From: Verrucomicrobiota bacterium
GTDB taxonomy: Bacteria; Verrucomicrobiota; Verrucomicrobiia; Methylacidiphilales; Verrucolacustridaceae
Direction of reading: 5' to 3'
Length of the DNA stretch: 41,515 bases
NCBI GenBank assembly: GCA_010028775.1
Contig: RHAF01000001.1
Coordinates: 1 to 41,515, forward strand
The notes under the pieces were generated by a model. That model was not told where the DNA came from. It worked only from the letters and a program-made list of their open reading frames with translations, and did no database searches. The translations under genes and the position numbers were made by a program. The stretch's first letter is position 1. Every line of letters starts with the position of its first letter. Below are positions 34,704 through 41,515 of the stretch, piece by piece.

Positions 34704-36469
34704 TTCAGGAGTTTTTCCAGCTCGGCATCCTTGGGGACGCCGAGTTGCAAGGCGCGGTTGTAGTGGCGTTTGGCCAGCTCCTTGGAGGGCGGGGTCTGGG
34801 TGGCGTAGATCACCGCGAGGTTGAAATGGGCGTCGCCGTAGCTGTCGTCCAGTTCGATGGCTTTACGGCATTCCTGTTCGGCCGCCTCCTGCAGGCCTTT
34901 GCGGGAGGAGGAGATGCCGAGATAATTCCGGGTCTTTGCATCGTTGGGATCCAGAGCCACGGCCCGGCTCAGCACCTGGATGGCATCGTCGTATTTTTCC
35001 TGCTGGACCAGGACAATCCCGAGAACGGAGTGGGAGAAGGCGTCGTTAGGGGCGACCCGGATGGCCTCGCGCAGCGGTTTTTCCGCCTCGGGATACTTCT
35101 GCTGCTGGAAGCGGACCACGCCCAGATTGGAGAGGGCATAGATTGACTGGGGATACTTTTCCAGGATCTGCTCGTAAGCGGCGGCCGCCTCATCGAACTT
35201 TTTCTCGTTGTAAAGGGAGGTGGCCTTGGCGGCAACGTCCTTGAATTCGTCCGGAATGCGCGGTTTTTCGGAATAACTTTCCGGACTGGCCGGCTTTTCC
35301 GCATCTTTGGAGAGGGTCGGTGTGGCGCTGGCCGAGGAGGAGGAAGAGGCCGCTGGGGCGGCCGGTTCGGGAGACACCAGCGAGGGCGCGGAGACCTTGA
35401 GAAGATCCTGTTCCTCGTTGGTCAGGGAGACGAGGGGGGAACTGAGCACCTCCATCTGTGTCTTGAGGGCCTCGGTGGAGACCGCGAGGTTCTTGAACTC
35501 ATCCAGCACCAAACGGCGTGCGGCCTCCCGCCGGGCCTGCTCCTTCAGCTGCCGGTCGAGGATGGAGCGCAACATGGCGTTCTCCTTGGCCAGGGTGGAG
35601 TCGGATTTGCCGACGGAGCCCGCGGCCTGAAGCTGGGTGGTCAGGCTGGCGATCTGCTTTTTGTAATCCTCGTTGGCCCGGGTCAGCTCGGCGGAGCGGG
35701 CATTGGCCTCCGCCAGTTTCCTTTCCAGCGAATCCACCTGACCGCGCAGGGAGGTCATCTCGCCCGAAAGTTCCCCACCGGCGGCCTTCTTCAGGCTTTC
35801 CTCGGTGGCGGCCAGTTTTTTCTGCAGGTTCGCATTTTCCTCCTGGAGCTTGGCCACGTTGGCGTCCGGAGCCGGGGAGGCGGAGAGCTTTTCCCTCAGT
35901 TGTCTCTTTTCGGCCAAGGCCTGCTCGAGGTCGGTCTTGGCCTGCCGTAGTTCCGTGCGGGCCGATTCCAGATCACCCGTCAGCGCAATGATCTTCTGCC
36001 GGAGGGCGGAAGGATCATCCGAGGTGAGGGCGGTTCCCGGGGTTTCCGTCTTCTGGGTGGCTGGTGCGGGACTTTCGGACGGCGCGGGAGCGGAGGAGGG
36101 CGGTTGACTCGAAGGGGCTGGGGCCGGTTTTTCGGCGGCTAGTGCGTAGGGTTTTTCCGCCGGTGCGGGAGCGGCATCCTTGGCCGCCTTGAGGTTCGAC
36201 AGCTTGTCGTTGAGATATTTGATCCGGTATTTGACGATGGTTGGTTCCCATTCGGGGTTTTCGTTTTTCAGCTTATCCAGCTTGTTCAGGGCGGTTTCGT
36301 ATTTTTCCCGGGCCTGGGACTTCTGACCGGTGTTGTCCAGCTTGTCCCCCTCGTTGATCATGACGTAGATCTGCAGATAGTCGTCCTGGGGGGAGGCGGC
36401 CGGGCGGGAATCAGCGGACGCCAACAGGAGGAGGGCGGCACCGATGGTGAAAATCTTGCGGAACTTCAT
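34700..36469 (-). CDS. Exported coiled-coil and TPR protein
   Basis: 589 residues from ATG 36469. An N-terminal signal peptide (MKFRKIF, hydrophobic core, cleavage near ASADSRPA) is followed by a short TPR-like helical pair (about 30-80), an Ala/Pro/Ser-rich linker (about 95-150), a long coiled coil (about 155-330; repeated heptads such as LQEENANLQKKLAATEE), a second low-complexity Ala/Pro/Ser stretch, and at least four TPR repeats (about 430-575; ALSNLGVVRFQQQKYPEAEKPL). Likely a periplasmic or envelope scaffold protein. The frame is open up to 37129, but that part is antisense to the HNH gene. No Shine-Dalgarno is seen. Partners are unknown. Confidence 0.83.
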   Translation of the reverse strand: MKFRKIFTIGAALLLLASADSRPAASPQDDYLQIYVMINEGDKLDNTGQKSQAREKYETALNKLDKLKNENPEWEPTIVKYRIKYLNDKLSNLKAAKDAAPAPAEKPYALAAEKPAPAPSSQPPSSAPAPSESPAPATQKTETPGTALTSDDPSALRQKIIALTGDLESARTELRQAKTDLEQALAEKRQLREKLSASPAPDANVAKLQEENANLQKKLAATEESLKKAAGGELSGEMTSLRGQVDSLERKLAEANARSAELTRANEDYKKQIASLTTQLQAAGSVGKSDSTLAKENAMLRSILDRQLKEQARREAARRLVLDEFKNLAVSTEALKTQMEVLSSPLVSLTNEEQDLLKVSAPSLVSPEPAAPAASSSSSASATPTLSKDAEKPASPESYSEKPRIPDEFKDVAAKATSLYNEKKFDEAAAAYEQILEKYPQSIYALSNLGVVRFQQQKYPEAEKPLREAIRVAPNDAFSHSVLGIVLVQQEKYDDAIQVLSRAVALDPNDAKTRNYLGISSSRKGLQEAAEQECRKAIELDDSYGDAHFNLAVIYATQTPPSKELAKRHYNRALQLGVPKDAELEKLLN

Positions 36470-36527
36470 GGCAGGGAGGGAAATTAGGCGGACAGACAGC
36501 GTTTCGGGCAAGAGAAAAGGAGCCCCG

Positions 36528-36555
36528 TTGACGATAACTTTCTCTCGTCTAATAC
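36528..36555 (+). promoter_or_regulatory. Possible promoter of the HNH endonuclease gene
   Basis: TTGACG at 36528-36533 is followed, 16 bases later, by TAATAC at 36550-36555 (a moderate -10). A start site about 7 bases further would fall on or next to the ATG codons at 36559 and 36563, so the transcript would be leaderless. The hexamer TTGACG is the same as that in front of mreB. Confidence 0.4.
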
Positions 36556-36562
36556 AACATGT

Positions 36563-37171
36563 ATGGAGCTCGCCATGCCGCAGGGAGTGCTGGTGTTGAA
36601 CCGCTTTTGGCAGGCGGTGCACATCTGCTCCGTCCGCCGGGCCTTCAGCCTTCTTTACATGGGGCATGCCCAGGTGGTGGAGGGCAATGGGCAGGATTTT
36701 CGAACCTTCGATTTCAACAGCTGGCGGGACCTCAGCCAGGATTACGATGGGGAGGACGCCATGCAGACCATCAGTTTCCGCATCCGGATCCCCCGGGTGA
36801 TCGTGTTGATTCTTTTCGACCGGATTCCCAAGAAAGAGGTGAAACTCACCCGTCAGAACGTCTTTGAGCGGGACTCCTTCACCTGCCAGTACTGCGGAAC
36901 CAGCAAGGACCGACGCGATCTCAACATCGACCACGTCATTCCCCGTGATCAGGGTGGGACCACCAAATGGGAGAACGTCGTCTGCTCCTGCATCCCCTGC
37001 AACACCCGCAAGGGGAACCGGCGTCCGCATGAGGCCTCGATGAAACTGATCCGCAAACCCAAACGCCCGAAGATGCGCACCTTCCTCAATGTGCAGATCT
37101 CCCGCAACGGTCCGGAGACCTGGCGTCATTTCCTCGACTTGGCCTACTGGAACGTGGAGTTGAGCGACTGA
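36563..37171 (+). CDS. HNH endonuclease domain protein
   Basis: 202 residues. The HNH/zinc region is at about 103-150: CQYCGTSKDRRDLNIDHV, RDQGGTTKWENVV and CIPCNTRKGN, with two CxxC pairs framing the DH...N...N core. The N-terminal VLNRFWQAVHICSVRRAFSLL resembles the VLN.....V..WRRA.. opening common to a widespread family of chromosomal HNH proteins of unknown role. ATG 36563 is used; ATG 36575 is possible. It does not look like part of a restriction system or mobile element, as neither methylase nor transposase is nearby. Divergent from the TPR gene with a 93-base gap. Confidence 0.85.
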   Translation: MELAMPQGVLVLNRFWQAVHICSVRRAFSLLYMGHAQVVEGNGQDFRTFDFNSWRDLSQDYDGEDAMQTISFRIRIPRVIVLILFDRIPKKEVKLTRQNVFERDSFTCQYCGTSKDRRDLNIDHVIPRDQGGTTKWENVVCSCIPCNTRKGNRRPHEASMKLIRKPKRPKMRTFLNVQISRNGPETWRHFLDLAYWNVELSD

Positions 37172-37203
37172 AGAAGTCCGCTTCGCCCCGCCTAGCCGGG
37201 GTT

Positions 37204-38346
37204 TTGGCCGATCCGGGGGAACGATCCCGCACTTTTCCCGTCACCCGGGAGGGGATCTTCCTCGCCCATGCCGCGGTGGCCCCGATCAGCGGGCCCGCCC
37301 GGGAGGCGATGGATGCGTGGACGCAGGACGCGAGCCGGGGCCGACAAGAGAGCCTGGAAATCTGGAAAAAAGTCCGGCAAACACGCGAAGTTGCCGCCCG
37401 ATTCCTTGGATGTGATTGGGAGGAGGTTTCCCTTTTGGGGCCGACGGCGCTCGGATTGGGTTTGGTTGCGCTGGGGATCCACTGGAAGCCCGGGGATGAA
37501 GTGGTGTATGACCCGTACGACTATCCGGCCAATGTCTACCCGTGGCTCGATCTGGCACGGCGGGGCGTTCGGCCGGTTCCGCTGAAACGAAATCCGGGAG
37601 AGGCGATCGGCTGGGAAGATGTGAAGCCGGTGCTCACACCGAAAACTCGCCTCGTCAGCCTGGCCACCGCCCACTACCTCAGCGGTCGGCAACCGGAACT
37701 CTCCGTCATCGGTCCCGAGCTGAAAAAACGCGGAGTGCTCCTCTGTCTGGATGGCATTCAAACCTTGGGGGTATTGCCGACCCGGTGGCCGGAGGCGGAT
37801 TTTCTGGCAGCCGACGCCCACAAGTGGATGTTGGGGCCGGTCGGTGCCGGAGTCCTGATGGTGCGCAAGAGAGTTTGGGACCAGCTTCATCCGCCCCTGC
37901 TTGGTTCCTGGAACGTGGTCAGCCCCGATTTTTTGGCCCAACCGGAAATCGCATTCGAGGGGGAGGGAAGAAGGTATGAGCCGGGTAGCCTGAATCTTCC
38001 CGGGATCGAGGGAATGAGGGCGTCCCTAGAGTTGCTGGAAAACCTGGGCCACGACGATGTCCAACAACACGCCTTGGGATTGGCCCGCAGGTTAAGGGAG
38101 GGGGCCCGACAGGCCGGCTTCCGGATTTACGGGAGCGGGGAGGATAGAGGGGAGCGGGTGATCACCAGTCTGGTCGAACCCCCCGGAGGGTGGGAGCCGG
38201 TGAAAAGGAGAATGGAGGAGGAGAATGTGCGGGTTTCCTGGAGGAAGGAGCATGATGGCAAGGTTCTGCTGCGGGTCTCCCCCCATGGATCCAACATCCC
38301 GGGGGAAATTGAGAAATTCCTGACCCTTTTGGGAACCGCGGGTTGA
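37204..38346 (+). CDS. Class V aminotransferase-fold PLP enzyme (cysteine desulfurase/epimerase-like)
   Basis: 380 residues. The PLP lysine is Lys207 in ADAHKWMLGPVGAG; CLDGIQTLGVLP upstream supplies the PLP-ring aspartate. The start FLAHAAVAPISGPAREAM is typical of class V enzymes such as isopenicillin-N epimerase-like and SufS/kynureninase-like proteins. No catalytic cysteine loop of the SufS type is obvious. The only conventional start is TTG at 37204; the frame remains open upstream into the HNH gene without ATG or GTG, so the true start is uncertain by about 10 residues. Substrate unknown. Confidence 0.8.
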   Translation: MADPGERSRTFPVTREGIFLAHAAVAPISGPAREAMDAWTQDASRGRQESLEIWKKVRQTREVAARFLGCDWEEVSLLGPTALGLGLVALGIHWKPGDEVVYDPYDYPANVYPWLDLARRGVRPVPLKRNPGEAIGWEDVKPVLTPKTRLVSLATAHYLSGRQPELSVIGPELKKRGVLLCLDGIQTLGVLPTRWPEADFLAADAHKWMLGPVGAGVLMVRKRVWDQLHPPLLGSWNVVSPDFLAQPEIAFEGEGRRYEPGSLNLPGIEGMRASLELLENLGHDDVQQHALGLARRLREGARQAGFRIYGSGEDRGERVITSLVEPPGGWEPVKRRMEEENVRVSWRKEHDGKVLLRVSPHGSNIPGEIEKFLTLLGTAG

Positions 38347-38394
38347 CTCCGCGCCTGTTCCTCGGCACGATTTTCTACTTATCAATCTTACGCA

Positions 38395-38664
38395 ATGAAA
38401 CCCACTTACAACCCCTCCAAGCGCACGCGGAAACGCCAGTTCGCTGCCCAAAGGTGTGGAGCGCCACTACGCCCGCCACACCGGGGCGTGACCGTCGCCT
38501 CCCCCGGGAGCGCATTCTCCGCCGCCGGTCGGAATTTCTGGCTCTCCGCCGGGAAGGGGAAAGCGAAAGCGGCAGTCATCTCAAGCTCAACTGGCGTTCT
38601 TCCCCTTCTTCCGTCCGCCGGATGGCCATCGTCGTCCCCAAAACCTGCGGAAATGCCGTGGTGA
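38395..38664 (+). pseudogene. rpmH: Ribosomal protein L34 gene, apparently disrupted after 16 codons
   Basis: The first 16 residues, MKPTYNPSKRTRKRQF, match the start of bacterial L34, and the position directly before rnpA-yidD-yidC is the conserved location of rpmH. After Phe16 (38442) the expected GFRARMAT and Arg/Lys-rich body is missing; the frame continues as AAQRCGAPLRPPH and stays open, without L34 character, to 38664 inside rnpA. None of the three frames between 38443 and 38500 restores an L34 body. So about 28-30 residues, probably with part of the rpmH-rnpA spacer, seem absent. L34 is normally 44-50 residues. The call is for an incomplete rpmH; an assembly gap is as likely as a real mutation. 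Confidence 0.65.
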
Positions 38665-38840
38665 GAAACCGGATCAAGCGCTGGGTGCGGGAAGGGTGGA
38701 GAATCCTGCAGTCCGATCTTCCCCCCGGTCTGGACTCCGTATGGGTGGCCCGACCCAAGGCCGGCGAGGCCGGGTTCGAAAAGATCCGGGAGGAGATCCG
38801 CAACCTTTACCTCCGGGCACGGCTTTTGCCGAAGGGCTGA
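38454..38840 (+). CDS. rnpA: Ribonuclease P protein component
   Basis: Protein subunit that helps the RNase P RNA trim the 5' ends of tRNA precursors. The recognisable domain runs from LPRERILRRRSEFLALR to the end, with the RNR signature AVVRNRIKRWVREGWR and the preceding MAIVVPK. From GTG 38454 the product is 128 residues, a normal size. The start is uncertain: the frame is open back to TTG 38343, right across rpmH in another frame, and the region just upstream may be missing bases. Followed 5 bases later by yidD. Confidence 0.88.
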   Translation: MWSATTPATPGRDRRLPRERILRRRSEFLALRREGESESGSHLKLNWRSSPSSVRRMAIVVPKTCGNAVVRNRIKRWVREGWRILQSDLPPGLDSVWVARPKAGEAGFEKIREEIRNLYLRARLLPKG

Positions 38841-38845
38841 AAGGC

Positions 38846-39082
38846 GTGAAAACTTTTCTTATCGGCCTGCTCCGCCTGCAAAAGATCGCTTCCCCCGTCT
38901 GGCGAAGCTTTTTGGGCGGATCCGGTCCTTGTTGCCGCTTCCATCCGACCTGTTCGGATTACGCCATCGAAGCCATCCGGATCCATGGGGCCGGCCGCGG
39001 CGGGCTTCTTTCCCTGCGCCGTTTGGCCCGATGCCATCCCTGGGGCGGGGCCGGGATCGATCCGGTCAAGGAGGCGGCGTGA
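38846..39082 (+). CDS. yidD: Membrane protein insertion efficiency factor YidD
   Basis: 78 residues starting at GTG 38846. The family core is clear: LLRLQKIASPVWR, the cysteine-bearing RFHPTCSDYA, and a C-terminal LARCHPWGGAGIDPV. YidD is a small membrane-associated protein that aids YidC-dependent insertion. It has conserved Cys residues in CCRFHPTC. The frame begins earlier (38696), but those residues overlap rnpA and are not conserved. It overlaps the yidC start by 4 bases (GTGA), and an AAGGAGG for yidC lies inside its last codons. Confidence 0.93.
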   Translation: MKTFLIGLLRLQKIASPVWRSFLGGSGPCCRFHPTCSDYAIEAIRIHGAGRGGLLSLRRLARCHPWGGAGIDPVKEAA

Positions 39083-40869
39083 AAAAGGGCGGGATGGATC
39101 GCAGTTCCTGGATCGCCGCGGGCCTATGCATGCTCCTGCTGGTTCTTTATCCCAAGATCGTGGCGCATTTTTATCCGCCCAATCCGGCGGCCGCAAAAAA
39201 ATCGGCGGCCCAGTCCAAAACTTCCAACGTGACGGAGCCGCCGACTGCCCCCGCCGCCTCCCCCAGTTTGTTGGCCAAGGAAACCTTGGCGCCGGGATCG
39301 ATCCAGCGTTCGGGGGAGGAGCAGACCGCGGTGCTGGAAAACGCCACCCTGCGGGCAACCTTCACCTCCTGGGGCGGGGGAGTGCGCACCATCGAATTGC
39401 TCGGCCATACCGGCGATCCCGGGGAGAAAGTCAGCCTCAACCGTGGCTCACCGGATGCGATTTTCGAGCTCCGGGGCTGGACTCCAGCCGGCGAGGGATT
39501 GTCTTGGAGTCTTGAAAAAGCGGATGCCCAAGAGGTGGTCTTCACCGCCAAGGCGCAAACGGGCGGCGAAGTCTGGCTTCGCCGAACCTTCCGGTTGGCC
39601 GGCGATTACCGGCTCTCTCTCACTCAGGAGGTGGAAAATCGCGGAACCGTCCCCCTGGCCCTTCCCAGCTATGCCTTGGCCGCCGGCGTCGGGGCTCCGG
39701 TTCACCTGAAGAAGGATGAGGAGAATTATCTGGGAGCCAGCTGGTTCACCACCGATGTCACCTACACCACGCACAAGATGCCCGAATTTCTGCCCTCCAA
39801 CTTTCTTTTTCTCTTCCCGCGTCCGGGCAAGGAAATGGTCCAAAGCCGAGGTGACCGCGAGGTCCGCTGGGTGGCCGCCAAGAGCCAGTTTTTCGCCCTT
39901 GTCCTGACAGCCCAGGACGCGCCGGCTGCGGGAGCAGAAGCCCGCAAGGTGGATCTCCTGGGGGAGACCATGCGGGACGGGTCGGGCAAAGTGCCCGCGG
40001 TGGAGGCGTGGATGAAGCTGGCGGGTTTTGATCTGGGCGTGGGGTCGAAAAACGTCCGCCAGTTCGGGCTCTACGCCGGGCCCAAGGAGGATTGGCGTCT
40101 GCGCAGCCTGGCGCAGGGCGAAGATCAGGTGATGGAGTTCGGCTGGATGGGGATCGTCAGCCGGCCGCTTCTCGTGGTGATGAACACCATTCACCGTTGG
40201 GTGGGAAGCTACGGCTGGTCGATCGTCATCCTGACAATCCTGCTCAAGGCCATCCTCTGGGTGCCGCAGGCCAAGGCCAACCAGAGCATGAAAAAGATGC
40301 AGCTCCTTTCCCCCAAGCTGAAGGAACTCCAGGAAAAATACAAAGAGGACCCCACCAAGCTGAACACCGAGATGATGCGCCTCTACCGCGAGTACGGGGT
40401 GAACCCCCTCGGCGGCTGCCTGCCCATGCTGATCCAGATGCCCGTGTTTCTCGGATTTTATTACATGTTGCTCAGTTCAGTGGAGCTACGCGGTCAGTCT
40501 TTCCTCTGGATCCACGATCTCTCGCGCCCGGACACGATCGGTTTTCTCCCCGGGCTGGGCATTCCCATCAATCCCATGCCCCTGATCATGACCGCCGCCA
40601 TGGTCTGGAGCATGCATCTCACGCCCCAGCCGCAGGGAGTGGACAATCCGGGGGCCAAGATGATGAAACTCATGCCGATCATCATGCTGGTGTTTTGCTA
40701 TAATTTCAGTTCGGCCCTATCGTTGTACTGGACCGTGCAAAACTTCCTCTCCATCGGACAGCTGCTTTACAACCTGCGCCAGCCCATGCCCAAGCTGGAG
40801 AAGGTCCAGCACCCGGCCGACCTGGTGAAGCGTGGCAAGTGGAAGGGCGGAATGTGGGGGCGTCGATGA
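39079..40869 (+). CDS. yidC: Membrane protein insertase YidC
   Basis: Inserts and folds inner-membrane proteins. 596 residues from GTG 39079, which has a perfect AAGGAGG at good spacing; ATG 39094 is an alternative. First membrane helix at about 12-28, an Ala/Ser/Pro-rich linker, the large periplasmic P1 beta-domain (about 75-345) found in Gram-negative YidC, then the conserved five-helix insertase core from about 355 (WMGIVSRPLLVVMNTIHRW; later NPLGGCLPMLIQMPVFLGFY). A short basic cytoplasmic tail ends KWKGGMWGRR. It overlaps the KH/R3H gene by 4 bases. Confidence 0.96.
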   Translation: MKKGGMDRSSWIAAGLCMLLLVLYPKIVAHFYPPNPAAAKKSAAQSKTSNVTEPPTAPAASPSLLAKETLAPGSIQRSGEEQTAVLENATLRATFTSWGGGVRTIELLGHTGDPGEKVSLNRGSPDAIFELRGWTPAGEGLSWSLEKADAQEVVFTAKAQTGGEVWLRRTFRLAGDYRLSLTQEVENRGTVPLALPSYALAAGVGAPVHLKKDEENYLGASWFTTDVTYTTHKMPEFLPSNFLFLFPRPGKEMVQSRGDREVRWVAAKSQFFALVLTAQDAPAAGAEARKVDLLGETMRDGSGKVPAVEAWMKLAGFDLGVGSKNVRQFGLYAGPKEDWRLRSLAQGEDQVMEFGWMGIVSRPLLVVMNTIHRWVGSYGWSIVILTILLKAILWVPQAKANQSMKKMQLLSPKLKELQEKYKEDPTKLNTEMMRLYREYGVNPLGGCLPMLIQMPVFLGFYYMLLSSVELRGQSFLWIHDLSRPDTIGFLPGLGIPINPMPLIMTAAMVWSMHLTPQPQGVDNPGAKMMKLMPIIMLVFCYNFSSALSLYWTVQNFLSIGQLLYNLRQPMPKLEKVQHPADLVKRGKWKGGMWGRR

Positions 40870-41339
40870 GCGGTCCCGCCGCGCCGGCGGGGGCACGCGA
40901 GCTCCTGGAAAATATGCTCGGGCACCTCGGTTTTGCCTTCACCCTGGAGGAGGAAAAACGCGGGGACGACGTGGTCCTGCACGTGCGGATGCAGAATCCC
41001 TCACGGTTGATCGGACGGGAGGGAGAGACCATCGACGACCTGCAGTTTTTGCTCAACCGGATGCTGGTCCGGGGGGAGGAACCGGCCCAGCGGGTGATCG
41101 TGGACGTGGAAAACTACCGGCTCGAGCAGCAGTCGGCCCTTCTCGACGAGGTCCGGGAGATGGTCGAGAGGGTACGGTCCTCCGGCGAGACGGTCGAGTT
41201 ACCGCCGATGAACGCCTACGAGCGCCGGATCATTCACCAGGCTTTCCGTGATGATCCGCAACTGGAGACGGTCAGTCCGGAGGGCCCGTCCCGTCTCAAA
41301 CGGATCCGGGTCCGTCCGCGTCGTCCGGCTAAGTCCTGA
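40866..41339 (+). CDS. khpB: KH/R3H single-stranded nucleic-acid-binding protein (Jag/KhpB-like)
   Basis: 157 residues from ATG 40866. A type II KH domain (about 32-75) contains the GxxG-like loop LIGREGETIDDLQFLLNRM, and an R3H domain (about 95-150) contains NAYERRIIHQAF, with the R-x3-H pair. This is the Jag/KhpB/EloR family, RNA-binding proteins tied to cell elongation and encoded next to yidC. The N-terminal Jag-N domain common in Firmicutes is absent; KH begins almost at once. A basic tail (RIRVRPRRPAKS) ends the protein. The ATG overlaps the yidC stop by 4 bases. Confidence 0.93.
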   Translation: MSGPAAPAGARELLENMLGHLGFAFTLEEEKRGDDVVLHVRMQNPSRLIGREGETIDDLQFLLNRMLVRGEEPAQRVIVDVENYRLEQQSALLDEVREMVERVRSSGETVELPPMNAYERRIIHQAFRDDPQLETVSPEGPSRLKRIRVRPRRPAKS

Positions 41340-41515
41340 GCCGTTCCGTTCCCGCCGACGGGTCGGACTCCCGCGATCCTTCGCTTTGGGACCATGCCGT
41401 TGCAGGGCTGGCTTGGGTCGTGGTGCTCCTGCTGATTGCCGGCACGGGCCGTTATTTTGGCGGGGCGAGGGCGGTGGTTCTGGGGCCGGCTTACCTGGCC
41501 GGGGGATTGTTGTGG
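41336..41515 (+). CDS. N-terminal part of a membrane protein, cut by the window edge
   Basis: An open frame continues to the end of the window with no stop: a polar lead (SRSVPADGSDSRDPSLWDH) and then strongly hydrophobic sequence (AVAGLAWVVVLLLIAGTG, then RAVVLGPAYLAGGLLW), i.e. one or two membrane helices. An in-frame TAA at 41330-41332 limits the start to after that point. The first standard start is GTG 41420, inside the helix; CTG 41336, overlapping the preceding stop as CTGA, would keep the polar lead. The look is that of the start of a polytopic protein such as an O-antigen ligase/polymerase, but 60 residues are too few to name it. Confidence 0.45.
   Translation, partial: MSRSVPADGSDSRDPSLWDHAVAGLAWVVVLLLIAGTGRYFGGARAVVLGPAYLAGGLLW

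Noticed and set aside
36563..37171. HNH gene as part of a restriction-modification, intron or phage module
   Set aside because: No methylase, transposase, integrase or intron structure beside it; the N-terminal half matches a chromosomal HNH family.
38343..38394. TTGACT at 38343-38348 as a -35 box for rpmH
   Set aside because: A 17-base spacer leads to CACGAT, a poor -10; no better pairing was found, so no promoter is annotated.
1..41515. CRISPR array, tRNA/rRNA genes, insertion sequences, prophage
   Set aside because: No regularly spaced repeats, no structural RNA signatures and no transposase or phage genes were seen; intergenic gaps are too short for most of these.

Overview
The window is a GC-rich, densely packed piece of a bacterial chromosome. 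It looks Gram-negative: there are lipobox lipoproteins, a complete MreBCD/PBP2/RodA elongation set, and a YidC with the large periplasmic domain. The combination of a CdaA-type diadenylate cyclase, futalosine-route menaquinone synthesis (MqnC), tandem GH57 amylases and several genes without a Shine-Dalgarno sequence fits the PVC superphylum, and Verrucomicrobiota is my best guess. That placement is an inference from gene content, not a sequence search. No tRNA, rRNA, CRISPR array, prophage or insertion sequence was seen, and no gene-free stretch exceeds about 160 bases.

Layout. (1) 1-1664: a small lipoprotein, then a class I mannose-6-phosphate isomerase flanked by degenerate GATTAGGATGA-type repeats, and a perfect hairpin between convergent genes. 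(2) 1665-3782, minus strand: RNase R. (3) 3814-10439: a glycogen/alpha-glucan operon of glycogen synthase, a GalT-like nucleotidylyltransferase and two different GH57 enzymes, followed by a small lipoprotein. (4) 10918-15765: a tight operon of an Lrp/AsnC regulator, class I aminotransferase, phytoene-desaturase-like FAD oxidoreductase, double-ACT protein and MqnC. (5) 15783-16172, minus strand: a small exported protein. (6) 16254-22770: CstA, a purple-acid-phosphatase-like enzyme, CdaA, a broken glmM and transaldolase. (7) 22896-34703: one long run of mreB, mreC, mreD, PBP2, rodA, RNase E/G, glnD and a soluble GAF histidine kinase, mostly joined by 4-base overlaps. It links cell elongation, RNA turnover and nitrogen signalling. 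(8) 34700-36469, minus strand: a coiled-coil/TPR exported protein. Then on the plus strand come an HNH endonuclease and a class V aminotransferase-like protein. (9) 38395-41515: the rpmH-rnpA-yidD-yidC-khpB(jag) block, with rpmH apparently damaged, and the start of a membrane protein at the edge.

The most striking observation is that two normally essential genes carry internal losses that change the reading frame. glmM has lost its catalytic phosphoserine loop and, separately, a second short segment. rpmH (ribosomal protein L34) keeps only its N-terminus before the frame becomes unrecognisable and runs into rnpA. Either the genome has replacement copies or the assembled sequence has lost short segments; read mapping would decide. 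Other points are a CdaA with an additional C-terminal membrane helix where a separate cdaR gene would be expected, two near-leaderless promoter arrangements (mreB and the HNH gene), and a GalT relative lacking the usual zinc cysteines inside a glycogen operon.
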